Source: JACRCT01 sp049841135 (GTDB lineage: Bacteria > Myxococcota > Myxococcia > Myxococcales > UBA5297). Taken from it: a DNA stretch of 64,000 bases. Of the stretch, positions 1 to 8,410 are shown piece after piece. The stretch's first letter is position 1, and each line of letters begins with the position of its first letter. The DNA is taken from contig JASGHK010000005.1 of NCBI GenBank assembly GCA_049841135.1, positions 3,224,001 through 3,288,000 on the forward strand. Reading direction: 5' to 3'. Made by a program: the position numbers and the translations under genes. The notes under the pieces are model-generated. The model searched no databases. It saw nothing but the letters and a program-made list of their open reading frames with translations, and was not told where the DNA came from.

Positions 1-1905
1 CTGCTTCATGAATGCCGCTGATTTCGCATCGGGGACGCGAGCTACCGGAAGCTCCGGCCAGCCGTCCGCATCCTTATCGCCATATACGTCGTCACTCCAG
101 ATGATGAAGTTGTCCGGATCGTCAATACCTTCACTCTCTACTTCCTTCCGGACCGTCTTGGGCAGGCAATCAAGTCGCTGCGAGGGCACTACATCATATC
201 CGCCAAGCAGAACAACGCCCCTCGCTCCCACCCTCTCCGCTTCGGACCACACCGCGGGAGCAAGCATCGCCGCCGATGGGCTGTCAGGCAATTCAAGGAG
301 AGCGCTCGCAGACCTGGCTGCTTCCAGGATTTCATCAGCATCGGGATGCCCGATGTTCTTTGCGAGTCGCCTGGGGCAAGTCGCGAACAAGAGCCGCGGA
401 AGGGGTCGATTGCCCCCTATCTTGAGTGTCGCTCCATTTCCCCTCGGCGGCACCTCCTTGTCATCCTGCTCGGGAAGACCTGAAGGCTCCCCGAGCGGCA
501 GCACATCAACAGTAAGCTGCATGCGGACCCGGGTGTTGCGAGGCAACCGCGCAACTAGCTCCACGGGGGCCGTATCAGCGGGCCGCCGAACAACCACCGG
601 AGGCTCAACCCGGGATTGAACAGCCTGCTCCGGCGCAGGAGTCGGAGCGGCGGGCACCTCAGCCGGCGCAACCTCGATAGCACGATCAGCATTCGGTTCG
701 GGGTCATTGAGCTTGCCGTCTCCAAGCTCGATCTTTACTTTCGCGCCGTCGAAGAACAGCGAAACGAGGCCATTGTGGTCCGTCCGAGCCCACCTAAGAT
801 TCTTGTGACGCTGCAGAAGCTTCAGCACGCTCGGCGACGGATGTTTGGTGCTGCCTGCACCCGCGCAAATCGCGAGTAGTTCGGGCTCGCCCATTTGCCC
901 ATGGATGGAGTCGTCGAAACCGTTGGAACTGCCGTGATGGGCAAGCTTGACAAAGTCGAACGGCGCCGCTTTCGCAATTGCCGCCAGCAATTGCCCGATG
1001 CCCTCCTCGATCGTTCCGTCGGCAATACCGGGCTCGGCAAGTTGCATATCTCCGGTGAAGAGGAACTTCTTGCCCGCGTATGAGAACGCAGTAACGATGC
1101 TCTGGAGATTGACAAGGTTTCCGGCCCGGCCTGCATCTGTGGCGTCGCGAAGCTGCCGCACAACTCCGGCGACGTCCGCTTCAGAGTCTGCTCGGAAGTA
1201 CTGGTCGAGTGCGTCTATTAGTTGGTCGCGAAAGCCGGCCAACCGGTGCGCGCACACAAGCAGGTCGGCTGGACGCGGGCCAAGGATCTCTATACCGACC
1301 TTGTACTTGCCGTTCAGCGCCTTCACTAGCGGCGCGTGAGCATCCCGGCCGTACCGGACCACTTTTGTACCCGCCGACTTGAGCGCCGCGAGCATATCCT
1401 CATAAGCAGTCTCCAGGCTTTCGCCGTCGGCGGCTATTTCACGTGCCCAATCTGACGAATAGTCCTCACGGAGAGCAGCAAGGACGCGACGAGCGCGTGG
1501 ATCGACAGCTGTATCGTCTCTTTTGCCGGCGGCGCTTCGTCCCCAACCCAAGCCAGGATCAGCAACAAGGGCCCACTTGGCCTTGAGGAGACCGTGCTCG
1601 ACAAGGAACGGCAAGCAGCCGATGTGATCGTCGTGAGCGTGCGTTACGATCAAGAGATCCGGCTCGCACGCCTTCTTCGTTGATTGGCCGAGGACCTCGG
1701 CCAGTTGCTCAGGGATTGACCGGTGACCTTCGCGGGCTACCTGGTCGCCCGTGTGGGAGCCGTCAATAAGGCAAGAGAAGTCGCCGAACCGGCAGACGAT
1801 TGCGTCCCCATACTCTCGCGGTCCTGGATCAAGCAGGTGGACTTCGATGCGTTGCCCGTCTCGGCGGCCTTTCGGCGCGCGTTTGGACCTGCGCGATGTC
1901 GGCAT
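1..1905 (-). CDS. Metallo-beta-lactamase-fold hydrolase fused to a C25 (gingipain-like) peptidase domain, 3' end outside window
   Basis: The frame is open for 635 codons and runs off the left edge without a stop. ATG at 1905 follows a GGAGGGG Shine-Dalgarno. Residues 20-400 form an MBL-fold metallohydrolase: the zinc motif THAHDDH lies at 88-94, FTGD near 283 and LAHHGS near 321, in the order seen in ComEC/RNase Z-like MBL proteins. A proline-rich linker (410-450) leads to a second domain. There GVVLLGGYDVVP (563-574), IIWSDDVYGD (601-610) and LPVARVPD (619-626) resemble the start of caspase-like C25 peptidases; the catalytic His/Cys would lie beyond the edge. Known: MBL proteins and proteases occur together in type I AVAST anti-phage systems. 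Inference: a defence effector or sensor. It could also be a secreted-type enzyme, but no signal peptide is visible. Confidence 0.8.
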   Translation of the reverse strand, partial: MPTSRRSKRAPKGRRDGQRIEVHLLDPGPREYGDAIVCRFGDFSCLIDGSHTGDQVAREGHRSIPEQLAEVLGQSTKKACEPDLLIVTHAHDDHIGCLPFLVEHGLLKAKWALVADPGLGWGRSAAGKRDDTAVDPRARRVLAALREDYSSDWAREIAADGESLETAYEDMLAALKSAGTKVVRYGRDAHAPLVKALNGKYKVGIEILGPRPADLLVCAHRLAGFRDQLIDALDQYFRADSEADVAGVVRQLRDATDAGRAGNLVNLQSIVTAFSYAGKKFLFTGDMQLAEPGIADGTIEEGIGQLLAAIAKAAPFDFVKLAHHGSSNGFDDSIHGQMGEPELLAICAGAGSTKHPSPSVLKLLQRHKNLRWARTDHNGLVSLFFDGAKVKIELGDGKLNDPEPNADRAIEVAPAEVPAAPTPAPEQAVQSRVEPPVVVRRPADTAPVELVARLPRNTRVRMQLTVDVLPLGEPSGLPEQDDKEVPPRGNGATLKIGGNRPLPRLLFATCPRRLAKNIGHPDADEILEAARSASALLELPDSPSAAMLAPAVWSEAERVGARGVVLLGGYDVVPSQRLDCLPKTVRKEVESEGIDDPDNFIIWSDDVYGDKDADGWPELPVARVPDAKSAAFMKQ

Positions 1906-2267
1906 GGAGCCCCTCCGTGAACCCTGGGACCGCGGACTATGGCCTAGCAGGCTAGCACAACCAGTCTACTTGCGGACTTGAGCAGGGTGTGGAGCACTCC
2001 CCGCGGCCAGCACAACAGAACCCTTGGGAAGGACCAAAGCGTCGTCGGCGCGCGGCGCGCAGGCAGTTCTTTGCTCATGCAGTGATGGGAAATCCGCGGA
2101 TGTCGGGCGTCGACGTAACCGGTGCGCCAGTTGTGAGTGCAGGCGAGTCCATGCGGAGACGACCGACCGGAGCCAGCGCCCTCAAGATCAAAGAAGTCTC
2201 CTTTGCCGACAGCGAGCTAGTACGGTCGAAAATACGAACCCAGCCGAGCGTACAGTTAGTGCCCCCC

Positions 2268-2391
2268 GATGCACGCTGATGCATGCTGCGCGGCGCGCCA
2301 GATGGGGAATCGCTTGCGAAGTTCAGTCGCGCTGATGCAAACGCATCAGGGGGTGATGCGGATGCAACGGTGATGCACACGGCGCGCATCA
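2268..2391. repeat. Cluster of TGATGC(A) iterons, direct and inverted, beside the integrase
   Basis: Eight copies of TGATGC(A) or close variants lie within about 125 bp: direct at 2268, 2277, 2333, 2354, 2360 and 2371, inverted at 2343 and 2386. The pair at 2332-2338/2343-2349 makes a perfect 7-bp inverted repeat with a 4-base loop. The rest of the 610-bp gap 1906-2515 shows no convincing gene. The position just beyond the integrase stop suggests recombinase arm-type sites or an operator; this is inference. Confidence 0.6.
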
Positions 2392-2515
2392 GGGGCTCTT
2401 TGGGCTCCGAGTGCTCCCCGAGCAGCCAATCTGTCGCACGTGGTTTCGCCGGGTTACGCGCACATCTGACTACTGTGCACGCGTGCAGCTGTTTGCCAAG
2501 GCGAGGGCCGAAGGT

Positions 2516-3715
2516 TCAGATCGGAGTGCGGTCGAGTTGCTCAAGTTCGCGCAGGACGGACAGCAGCCCTACGCGAAGCGTTCTTGTGTCTCTTGAGACA
2601 AGCCACTGAGTAGCAGCGGTTCGAAGAAGGTCATCGACGTCTTCGGCGGCCGGCGGCGGCGGCAGATCGGCGGGGGCGGGCGAAGACGGCGGTGGCTCTG
2701 TGAGCCGCAGTTTGGCTACCTCCGCACAGACCGCATGCCAGGGCAACGTGGTGTAGAGGTCCATGATGTCGCCGGTGGGCCCGTGGGTGACCCACCGAAG
2801 GACATCTTTGCGCGCCCCGTCCGCCTGAGTAAGGGACACGAAGGTTCGGCGCGTGTCGTGGACGCGTCGGTGCCGAAGACCCACACGATCAAGGTCCTCT
2901 CGGAGTCTCCTCAAAGACCGGTTCGTATTTCGATGACCACGGCCGTGCATCTTAGTGATCGCGCGATGAGGATCCCCCTCCGAGCGAAGATAGAGCCGGC
3001 CGCACTGCGGTAGGACGAGGTCTGAAGGTTCCACCTCGCGTCCAAACGTGGCCTTCCACCCAGAACGCCACTCTTCGAGAATCCGACGAAGCGCCGGATG
3101 GATCGGCACCTCACGCGGTTGTTGCGTCTTCGTGGGCTTCTCGCTCTTGGTCCTGAAGGAGTACGACCGATGCACGAGGAGCCGCCCAAGTGGCTCGGCG
3201 TTCAGATCGATATCGCACCAGTGAAGCGCAGCAGCCTCGCCGAACCGGATGCCAGTAAGGAACAGCAATCCGTAGAGGACTCGCCGGTCGAACGGGATGG
3301 CCGCGTTCGAGAGCAGCATTTCGACCTCTTCGCGGAGGAACACCGCGGAGGGCCTCCAAGTAGGGTCCTTGTCGATGTTCTTGGGCAGCTCGTGTCGCTT
3401 GAGGACGCAAGGGTTGGCAACCAGCAACTCGTCTGCGACTGCATCATGGAGCAGGACGTGGAGCGTCCCGTAGACCCGCCGGACTGTCCGTGGTGCAAGG
3501 GTTCCGCCCTTCTCCGAGGGCTTCAAGCGGAGTTTGCGGACGAGGTCCCGGATATGGTGCGGACGGATCTCAGCCAGGGGCATGTCTCCAAGTTCCGGAA
3601 ACACATGGAGGCGAAGGACGATCCCGTCCTGGCCAGCGATCGCAAGCCCTTGGCGCTTCCGTTCTCGCAGCCATCGCTTGCCGTACTGCTTCAGAGTCAG
3701 CCTCTTGGGGTTCAT
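2516..3715 (-). CDS. Tyrosine recombinase / phage-type integrase
   Basis: A 399-residue protein starting at the ATG preceded by GTGGAGCG; an in-frame extension to 3826 exists but lacks a ribosome site. The N-terminal part (about 1-115) is an SAM-like core-binding domain. The catalytic domain follows with Arg157 in TGIRFGE, His286-x-x-Arg289 in HDTRR, His311 in THGPTG and the nucleophile Tyr321 in DLYTTL. The full R-H-R-H-Y set is present, so it is probably active. It catalyses site-specific recombination of an integrative element. The C-terminal 60 residues are a proline-rich extension of unknown role. It lies inside the low-GC island that ends at the tRNA fragment near 8.4 kb, and is the likely agent of that insertion, although it is 4.7 kb away from the scar. 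Confidence 0.9.
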   Translation of the reverse strand: MNPKRLTLKQYGKRWLRERKRQGLAIAGQDGIVLRLHVFPELGDMPLAEIRPHHIRDLVRKLRLKPSEKGGTLAPRTVRRVYGTLHVLLHDAVADELLVANPCVLKRHELPKNIDKDPTWRPSAVFLREEVEMLLSNAAIPFDRRVLYGLLFLTGIRFGEAAALHWCDIDLNAEPLGRLLVHRSYSFRTKSEKPTKTQQPREVPIHPALRRILEEWRSGWKATFGREVEPSDLVLPQCGRLYLRSEGDPHRAITKMHGRGHRNTNRSLRRLREDLDRVGLRHRRVHDTRRTFVSLTQADGARKDVLRWVTHGPTGDIMDLYTTLPWHAVCAEVAKLRLTEPPPSSPAPADLPPPPAAEDVDDLLRTAATQWLVSRDTRTLRVGLLSVLRELEQLDRTPI

Positions 3716-3846
3716 GACGCTCCACGCTCGCTCGATGCGAGCTCGGAAGAATCGCGAACTGTTTCTGGCCAGTAGGGAGAAAGGGCGGGAGGAGACCGAG
3801 CCAAAGGCCACGCGACCTGATGCCAAGGCCGCGGATAGCCGCCGAC

Positions 3847-5460
3847 CTAGTCAAGGCCAACAAGGTCTGCGAGCGACTCTCGACATGCAAACCCAGCCAG
3901 TTCGCACGCCCGCCGCTTGAGTCGGTCCTTTTTCAGATCGGCCTCCGACATATTGGCCGGCCGCGGTAGGTGGAAAATGGCTCGGAGGTCACCTCTGCGG
4001 TCATAGATGCAGAAATCCAAGAACGTCCATGGGATGAAGCCTAGTTCCGTGTCAGAGAAGGCGCTGCGGGCCCACTCTGCCTCGAGGTCGAGTACGTCTC
4101 CGACCCGATACCTAGCCATCACAGTGAATTTCGGGAGCTTCCTCGCTAGCTCCCAGAACAACTCAGTCTGTGCGGCAGATGAGAGGAGCGGCTTGGTTCT
4201 TCCATCGAGCGAAGCCGGATGAGCGAACAACGCCGTGCGCGCGGATGCGCTCCTCTGTGCAGCGAGGGGTTCAGGCTCCACGAAATAGCGGTTGAGTACA
4301 TGGTCCACGCGCCCATCAAAGAAGGCCAAGTACTCTGCCGGGTCATAGAGGCTCGCGTACGACTTCTGGTGCGGCTGCGGCTCCCAGAGCCGGAGGGACG
4401 GCCGCCCGTGCTGCTGCGTCACTTCGTGACCGCCCAAGGACAGCGACCCGAGGTCCTCGCAGGCTGCAAGTTGCTCAAGGGCGCCTAAGCCGATGCCGTC
4501 TCCAAACACGCGCTCGACGAATGAGTCGAAGTCCACAGGGCTCCTGAGCACCTGATAGACGATCTGGTGGCTGAGCATCGACTCTCGCTGCATGCGCAGG
4601 CGCTCGCCAGGTATCTGGGAGCGGTCCTTGGGGCGATTCGCCTCCATCCTCGTCAGCACGCCCATCAGACCCTCGAAGTCCTGGGGCCTGTGGGCAAGCG
4701 CATCTCTCATCGCACTGGAGACGAATTTGAAGTTGTTCGCTCTCGCCTCCTTCATCTCGGCGTCTGTCGGTGTCGCCTCCCACACGAAGCTTCTGCAGTT
4801 CATGCGGAAGTCATCGAAAAGTACTTGCCGTAGTTTGGGCAGGCGCTGCGCGAACCAAGTTTGCGCTACCTGCCGTTGCGCCTTGCACCCTTCGCAGACG
4901 CACGTGGTGACGAGAACGTCCTTAGAACTCTCGGTATGTCCGCATCGGGAGCACCTGACGAAGTACTCAGCCTTCCAGACGACGGGCCGGCCTGACTCGC
5001 ATGGCCTGACTTGGCACGGTGCAGGCGCGCAGCAGTGGCTACAGGCGGCGGTAACCTCCAGAGGATGCGTCCATTGTTCGCTCCCAGGCTTTGCAAGCCC
5101 CAGCTTCGAGACCTTGGTCGCGGGCAGGGGCGACTCGCCCGTGGCGAACCACGTCCATCGCAGGTACTCGAGGGCCAGGATGCGCAGTTCCACGGGCCCG
5201 AGACTGAAGTCGGGCTCGAGTTCCGAGACCTCGCCGAGTCTCATGCTGCGCGCCTTCGCGACGGCCGCCTCCAACCTGCCCGTGAACCCCTCTGGAAGTT
5301 GAGAGGAGAGTTCGCGGGCATGGGCCGGAGCGGAGGCGCGCGCGAGCGCTTGGAGCTCAGCTGGCGCCGGAACAGGTTGGGTGGCCATCAGCTTGATGAA
5401 GCCGTTGACGGCCTCCTTCAGTAGTCCTAGTCCGGCAGTCGCAGGGAGCTGAGCTGTCAT
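3847..5460 (-). CDS. Unknown 537-residue protein with cysteine-rich zinc-ribbon core
   Basis: I do not recognise this family. The ATG at 5460 has a GAGGA element upstream; an in-frame GTG at 5502 would add 14 residues but has no ribosome site. The middle (roughly residues 135-205) carries clustered CxxC-type pairs (ACSHCC, RCSRCGH, CVCEGC) that probably bind two or three zinc ions. The last 70 residues contain a DFCIYDRRGDLRAIFHL segment followed by DRLKRRACELAGF, a weak resemblance to the DUF2726 nuclease-like fold, not enough for a call. No signal peptide or membrane segment. It is divergent from the XRE regulator, with a perfect palindrome in the shared promoter region, so it is probably regulated by it. 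Island location suggests a mobile-element or defence role. Confidence 0.65.
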   Translation of the reverse strand: MTAQLPATAGLGLLKEAVNGFIKLMATQPVPAPAELQALARASAPAHARELSSQLPEGFTGRLEAAVAKARSMRLGEVSELEPDFSLGPVELRILALEYLRWTWFATGESPLPATKVSKLGLAKPGSEQWTHPLEVTAACSHCCAPAPCQVRPCESGRPVVWKAEYFVRCSRCGHTESSKDVLVTTCVCEGCKAQRQVAQTWFAQRLPKLRQVLFDDFRMNCRSFVWEATPTDAEMKEARANNFKFVSSAMRDALAHRPQDFEGLMGVLTRMEANRPKDRSQIPGERLRMQRESMLSHQIVYQVLRSPVDFDSFVERVFGDGIGLGALEQLAACEDLGSLSLGGHEVTQQHGRPSLRLWEPQPHQKSYASLYDPAEYLAFFDGRVDHVLNRYFVEPEPLAAQRSASARTALFAHPASLDGRTKPLLSSAAQTELFWELARKLPKFTVMARYRVGDVLDLEAEWARSAFSDTELGFIPWTFLDFCIYDRRGDLRAIFHLPRPANMSEADLKKDRLKRRACELAGFACRESLADLVGLD

Positions 5461-5533
5461 CCGAGGTCCTCGTCGCAGCCACGGCCAAAAAACACGGTTC
5501 ACACGCTTGCTCTGGAGCGCGGGCTTCGTGCGA

Positions 5534-5553
5534 GAGTCCGATATATCGGACTC
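5534..5553. promoter_or_regulatory. Perfect 20-bp palindrome, probable operator of the XRE regulator
   Basis: The sequence GAGTCCGATATATCGGACTC equals its own reverse complement. It sits 42 bp before the XRE gene and 73 bp before the divergent unknown gene, where it could cover both promoters. Short XRE proteins commonly bind such dyads and autoregulate. Assignment to this regulator is inference. Confidence 0.65.
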
Positions 5554-5595
5554 CAGCCGTCCTGACTAGCCCTACGGTCGCTATTGGAGGCGACT

Positions 5596-5820
5596 GTGGA
5601 CGAGGTTCATCGGCGGCTCGCGCGACGAATCCGCGAACTGGCGAAGGCCAGGAAGATCCCGGTCAGCCACTTGCCGGATCTGGCAGCGGTTTCGCGGTCC
5701 TACTTCTGGGACGTTCTCAAGGGGAAGAACTCGCCAACCCTGCTCTGGCTCGAGCGAATCGCCGGCGCCCTTGGCGTCGATGTCGAGGAACTGGTTGTTC
5801 GACGAGCAGAGAGGGCCTGA
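5596..5820 (+). CDS. Small XRE/HTH_3-family transcriptional regulator
   Basis: A 74-residue protein that is essentially a single helix-turn-helix domain. The pattern RIRELAKARKIPVSHL, then VSRSYFWDVLKGKNSPT and LERIAGALGVDVEEL, matches the five-helix Cro/C1 fold. GTG at 5596 is chosen because GGAGG lies 5 bases upstream; an upstream in-frame TTG at 5584 overlaps that site. The perfect palindrome at 5534-5553 is the obvious binding site. The size and divergent layout resemble phage repressors or restriction-modification controller proteins, but no restriction gene is visible next to it. Confidence 0.85.
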   Translation: MDEVHRRLARRIRELAKARKIPVSHLPDLAAVSRSYFWDVLKGKNSPTLLWLERIAGALGVDVEELVVRRAERA

Positions 5821-5839
5821 CCTTGGACCGGGTCGGCGC

Positions 5840-6754
5840 CTACCTCACCTTGTCGAGTGCAACGGCAGCGGCCTCGCCATTCGCAAAGCGCCGCGCTGGA
5901 TCCTTCGCCAGAAGATTCATGACAGCAGTCGCCAACGCCTCCGGCATCATCGGAAAGAATTCCCTCGGATTCGTGATCTCGTGGTTAACGACACGATGAA
6001 GAGTCTCCATACTGGCCCGCCGCTCAGACTTCTTGAGTCCGCTCGGATGCTCCCCTGTCAGCGCCAGATAGAGCATCACGCCCAGCGCGTAGAGGTCCTC
6101 TTGTGGCCTGTAGGGAAGGGGAACAGAGCGTCTCTCCGCCGAGAGGCGCCACCGGCAGCGTTCGGGAGCCTGGGTGGACCAACTTCCTACGAGCTCGCCC
6201 GGCTCTGTCATTGCCCGCGCGGCCCCGGACTTGGCGAGACCAAAGTCGAGAAGGATGGGCTCTTGGTCTCGACGGCGAATGAGAACGTTCTCGCTCTTGA
6301 TGTCCCGATGAAAGACATGTCTTTCATGAATCTCGTGCAGGGCACGCGCGATCTTTGAGAAGACCCGGGCAAGTTCCGCGAAGGATGGCCTGGTACCCTC
6401 CACCCACTTCTGAAGTGCCGTCCCCTCAACCAGATCCATCACCAGGAATCGGGGGCCGTTCCTGCCCGGCCACCGATCAGTTGCGTGCGCTCCGATGACG
6501 TTCGGGTGCCGAAGGGAGAGGAGGACGGATGCCTCTTGGGGCATGCGATCAACCTGCCCCTCCTCGTCGCAGTCCGCGATCCCGATCTTCAGCGCGAATG
6601 CCTCCTTGTCGCGCCAGACTTTGTACACAGCGCCGAAGTCCCCTGCGCCGAGCCTTGTCTCCACTGTGTAGAAGCCGATCTGTGTGCCCGGCTTGATGTA
6701 GGCGAGGTCGAAGGGAGGATCGTCAGGCGGCGGGACGTCGTCGTTGTGGGCCAT
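5840..6754 (-). CDS. Cytosolic Hanks-type serine/threonine protein kinase
   Basis: 304 residues, nearly all kinase domain. The glycine loop LGAGDFGAVYK is near 35-45, the ATP-binding lysine is Lys56 in FALKIG, the catalytic loop is HRDIKSEN (149-156), DFG is at 170-172 and an APE-like APER follows. All catalytic residues are present, so it should be active. There is no membrane segment or sensor domain, unlike PknB-type receptors. ATG 6754 is preferred over the TTG one codon upstream because AAGGAG lies 5 bases before it. It is convergent with the XRE gene and 29 bp downstream of the small RHH-like gene, so it may end an operon begun by the AbiEi-like antitoxin. Stand-alone kinases in islands are sometimes anti-phage; that is inference. 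Confidence 0.9.
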   Translation of the reverse strand: MAHNDDVPPPDDPPFDLAYIKPGTQIGFYTVETRLGAGDFGAVYKVWRDKEAFALKIGIADCDEEGQVDRMPQEASVLLSLRHPNVIGAHATDRWPGRNGPRFLVMDLVEGTALQKWVEGTRPSFAELARVFSKIARALHEIHERHVFHRDIKSENVLIRRRDQEPILLDFGLAKSGAARAMTEPGELVGSWSTQAPERCRWRLSAERRSVPLPYRPQEDLYALGVMLYLALTGEHPSGLKKSERRASMETLHRVVNHEITNPREFFPMMPEALATAVMNLLAKDPARRFANGEAAAVALDKVR

Positions 6755-6783
6755 CAATGCTCCTTGGTCGAGACTCAGAGGCC

Positions 6784-7101
6784 TCAGTCCTCTTCAGAGC
6801 CTGTCTCGCTCTGGATCCGCTTCTTGTCTGCCGGCGAGAGTTCCACCGTCTTTCGCGTAGAGTGCTGGTCGGGACCCGCCTCAAGAGACTCGAGCCCGCG
6901 CATCAGAAGCATCCCGAGGAACGCCGAGGCAGAGATCGCCGCGCCACCCGAGCTAGCGATCGCTTCGGCCTGCGCGGCGCGAATGCGGTCGCCAAGCTTG
7001 GTCGGAATGCGGATGGTGAACAACTCCGTTGGAGCGCCAGGAGGCCGGCCACGGGGCCGTGGCTTCAAGGTGGCGCGTGAGTGGAAATCCTTCTTGGGCA
7101 T
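6784..7101 (-). CDS. Small basic protein with AT-hook and ribbon-helix-helix-like segment
   Basis: 105 residues. The N terminus has an AT-hook-like RPRGRPPG (about 15-22), followed by ELFTIRIPTKLGDRIRAAQAE, which resembles the beta strand and first helix of CopG/Arc-type repressors, then a glycine/alanine-rich helix and an acidic tail. ATG 7101 has GGGAGGG upstream. It lies 19 bp after the AbiEi-like gene and before the kinase, all on the same strand, suggesting co-transcription. A DNA-binding or antitoxin-type role is plausible but unproven; no nucleotidyltransferase toxin is present in this position. Confidence 0.6.
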   Translation of the reverse strand: MPKKDFHSRATLKPRPRGRPPGAPTELFTIRIPTKLGDRIRAAQAEAIASSGGAAISASAFLGMLLMRGLESLEAGPDQHSTRKTVELSPADKKRIQSETGSEED

Positions 7102-7120
7102 GAGAGCCCTCCCTGAGTTC

Positions 7121-7764
7121 CTACGTGACCTGCTTGCGGGAGCCGCACTTGGACGACTTGGCTGGCGCGAGTGAATCGCCGGGCACCTCGTTCAGCGCTG
7201 CTGCCAACCACCCCGGCATCGATGTCGCCGCCGAGCGAAGCGCTCCGAACTCTTCCGGCGGGAGGATTCTCCGCACCTGCGAAAGAACTTCCGGAGTCAC
7301 CTTCCGTCTCCCAAGGTGCCGCAAGGCGGAGAGCGCGGTGCCGGCTGGCGTGCCTGCAAGTGCCATCCGCCGGGGGTTCACGTGCTTGAGCACAATCTCC
7401 TGATCCCCGACGTGGAAACGGTGTGGCGAGCCGCTCGTGAAGAAGACAACCGTTGACGGGACCGTAGCTGCGAGGCCGAGACGGTAGGCTGCGTCGGCTC
7501 CGTTCAAGTCGACGACGCTCCCAGCGGCGACTGCCTGCGCGATTGCGGTCAGGTCAGGCGAGGTCTTTCCGACAGAGCGAGACGTGCTGGGACGGAAGTA
7601 GATCCCTCGGGCCACTCTGAAGATCTTCCCGACGCGGGCCAGTCGCGACAGCGACTTGTCGATCGCCGGGCGACGGCCCATCGAAAGAAACTCCTTCACG
7701 GAGAAGGGGGTGTTCAGGGGAAGTCGTCGATCTTGCGGCGGATTCGTGTGGCCGTTCCAACCAT
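7121..7764 (-). CDS. DUF6088 / AbiEi-family type IV antitoxin-like protein (frameshifted)
   Basis: Two frames together give a 214-residue protein: ATG at 7764 encodes MVGTATRIRRKIDDFP and then reading must slip back one base in the GGGG run 7717-7720 to continue LNTPFSVKEFLSMG to the stop. The joined N-terminal 70 residues form a winged helix with SLSRLARVGKIFRVARGIYF, typical of AbiEi/DUF6088 antitoxins. The rest matches the family's nucleic-acid-binding-like C-terminal half. The apparent deletion could be a sequencing error, a real inactivation or programmed slippage. The classic AbiEii nucleotidyltransferase toxin is not next to it; instead an RHH-like protein and a kinase follow. Confidence 0.75.
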
Positions 7765-7768
7765 GTCA

Positions 7769-7786
7769 GAAAAATAGCATATTTTC
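7769..7786 (-). promoter_or_regulatory. AT-rich inverted repeat at the promoter of the AbiEi-like gene
   Basis: GAAAA and TTTTC arms flank an 8-base AT-rich centre directly upstream of the ATG at 7764. AbiEi antitoxins are known to repress their own operons through inverted repeats, so this is a candidate autoregulatory site. The AT content stands out from the surroundings. Confidence 0.4.
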
Positions 7787-8410
7787 AGGACACAGCCCGC
7801 ACGCCGCGAAGATTGAACCAGGAGCCAGAGGAGGCGATCCGGCGTGTGCCTCGAACAGACCAGCGTCAGCGTCGCGCCACACGGCCAGGTGCCCGGCTGG
7901 CGCCAGGCAGGGTTGAACTGAGCTGCAGGTGTCGCCCCTGCCAGCGCACGGTCGAGAAGTCGGAAGATGACCGCTGCCGGGATTGCTGCACCCGACTTCT
8001 GATGGTGACCCCAGCCTTTGAACATCCTCGGTTGACCCAAGCACCCGAAGTTCGGCACGGCTCCGCCCGCCCAACCGGCCGACCAAGGCGGCTCCTACGA
8101 ACGCTGCCAACCTCGCCGCGCGAGAAGGCACCACACGCGTACGTCGCGGGACCCCGGTAGAGCCGAACGCCTCACAGGCAGCCCCCACCAAGAGCGCTGA
8201 GCGTCTGGCGAAGCAGTTCGCTGGCTCCCTTGAGATCGCCGCAATCGAGGCGCGCGAGAGCCTCTCGGATGGTGCTTGCTACATTGCTACACGCATGGCG
8301 GATCGCCTCGCTTGCGACTGGGTCGAGGGGACGCTGGCCCAGCATTCTTTCCCCAGAGAATTCGCTCTGGTTCGCCTGCGATCGGACGCGATCGGATCCG
8401 ACGTAACCCT
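7787..8410. other. Gap without a recognisable gene
   Basis: About 620 bp between the antitoxin promoter and the tRNA scar. Short open frames on both strands give low-complexity arginine/proline-rich products with no family signature. It may be degraded element DNA. Confidence 0.5.

Noticed and set aside
8..1340. Plus-strand frames across the first 1.3 kb
   Set aside because: They are antisense to the MBL/peptidase gene, which has zinc motifs and a good start on the minus strand.
7813..8160. Plus-strand frame with a cysteine cluster (SCRCRPCQ, CRDCC)
   Set aside because: No ribosome site, arginine/proline-rich composition and no recognisable family; probably chance.
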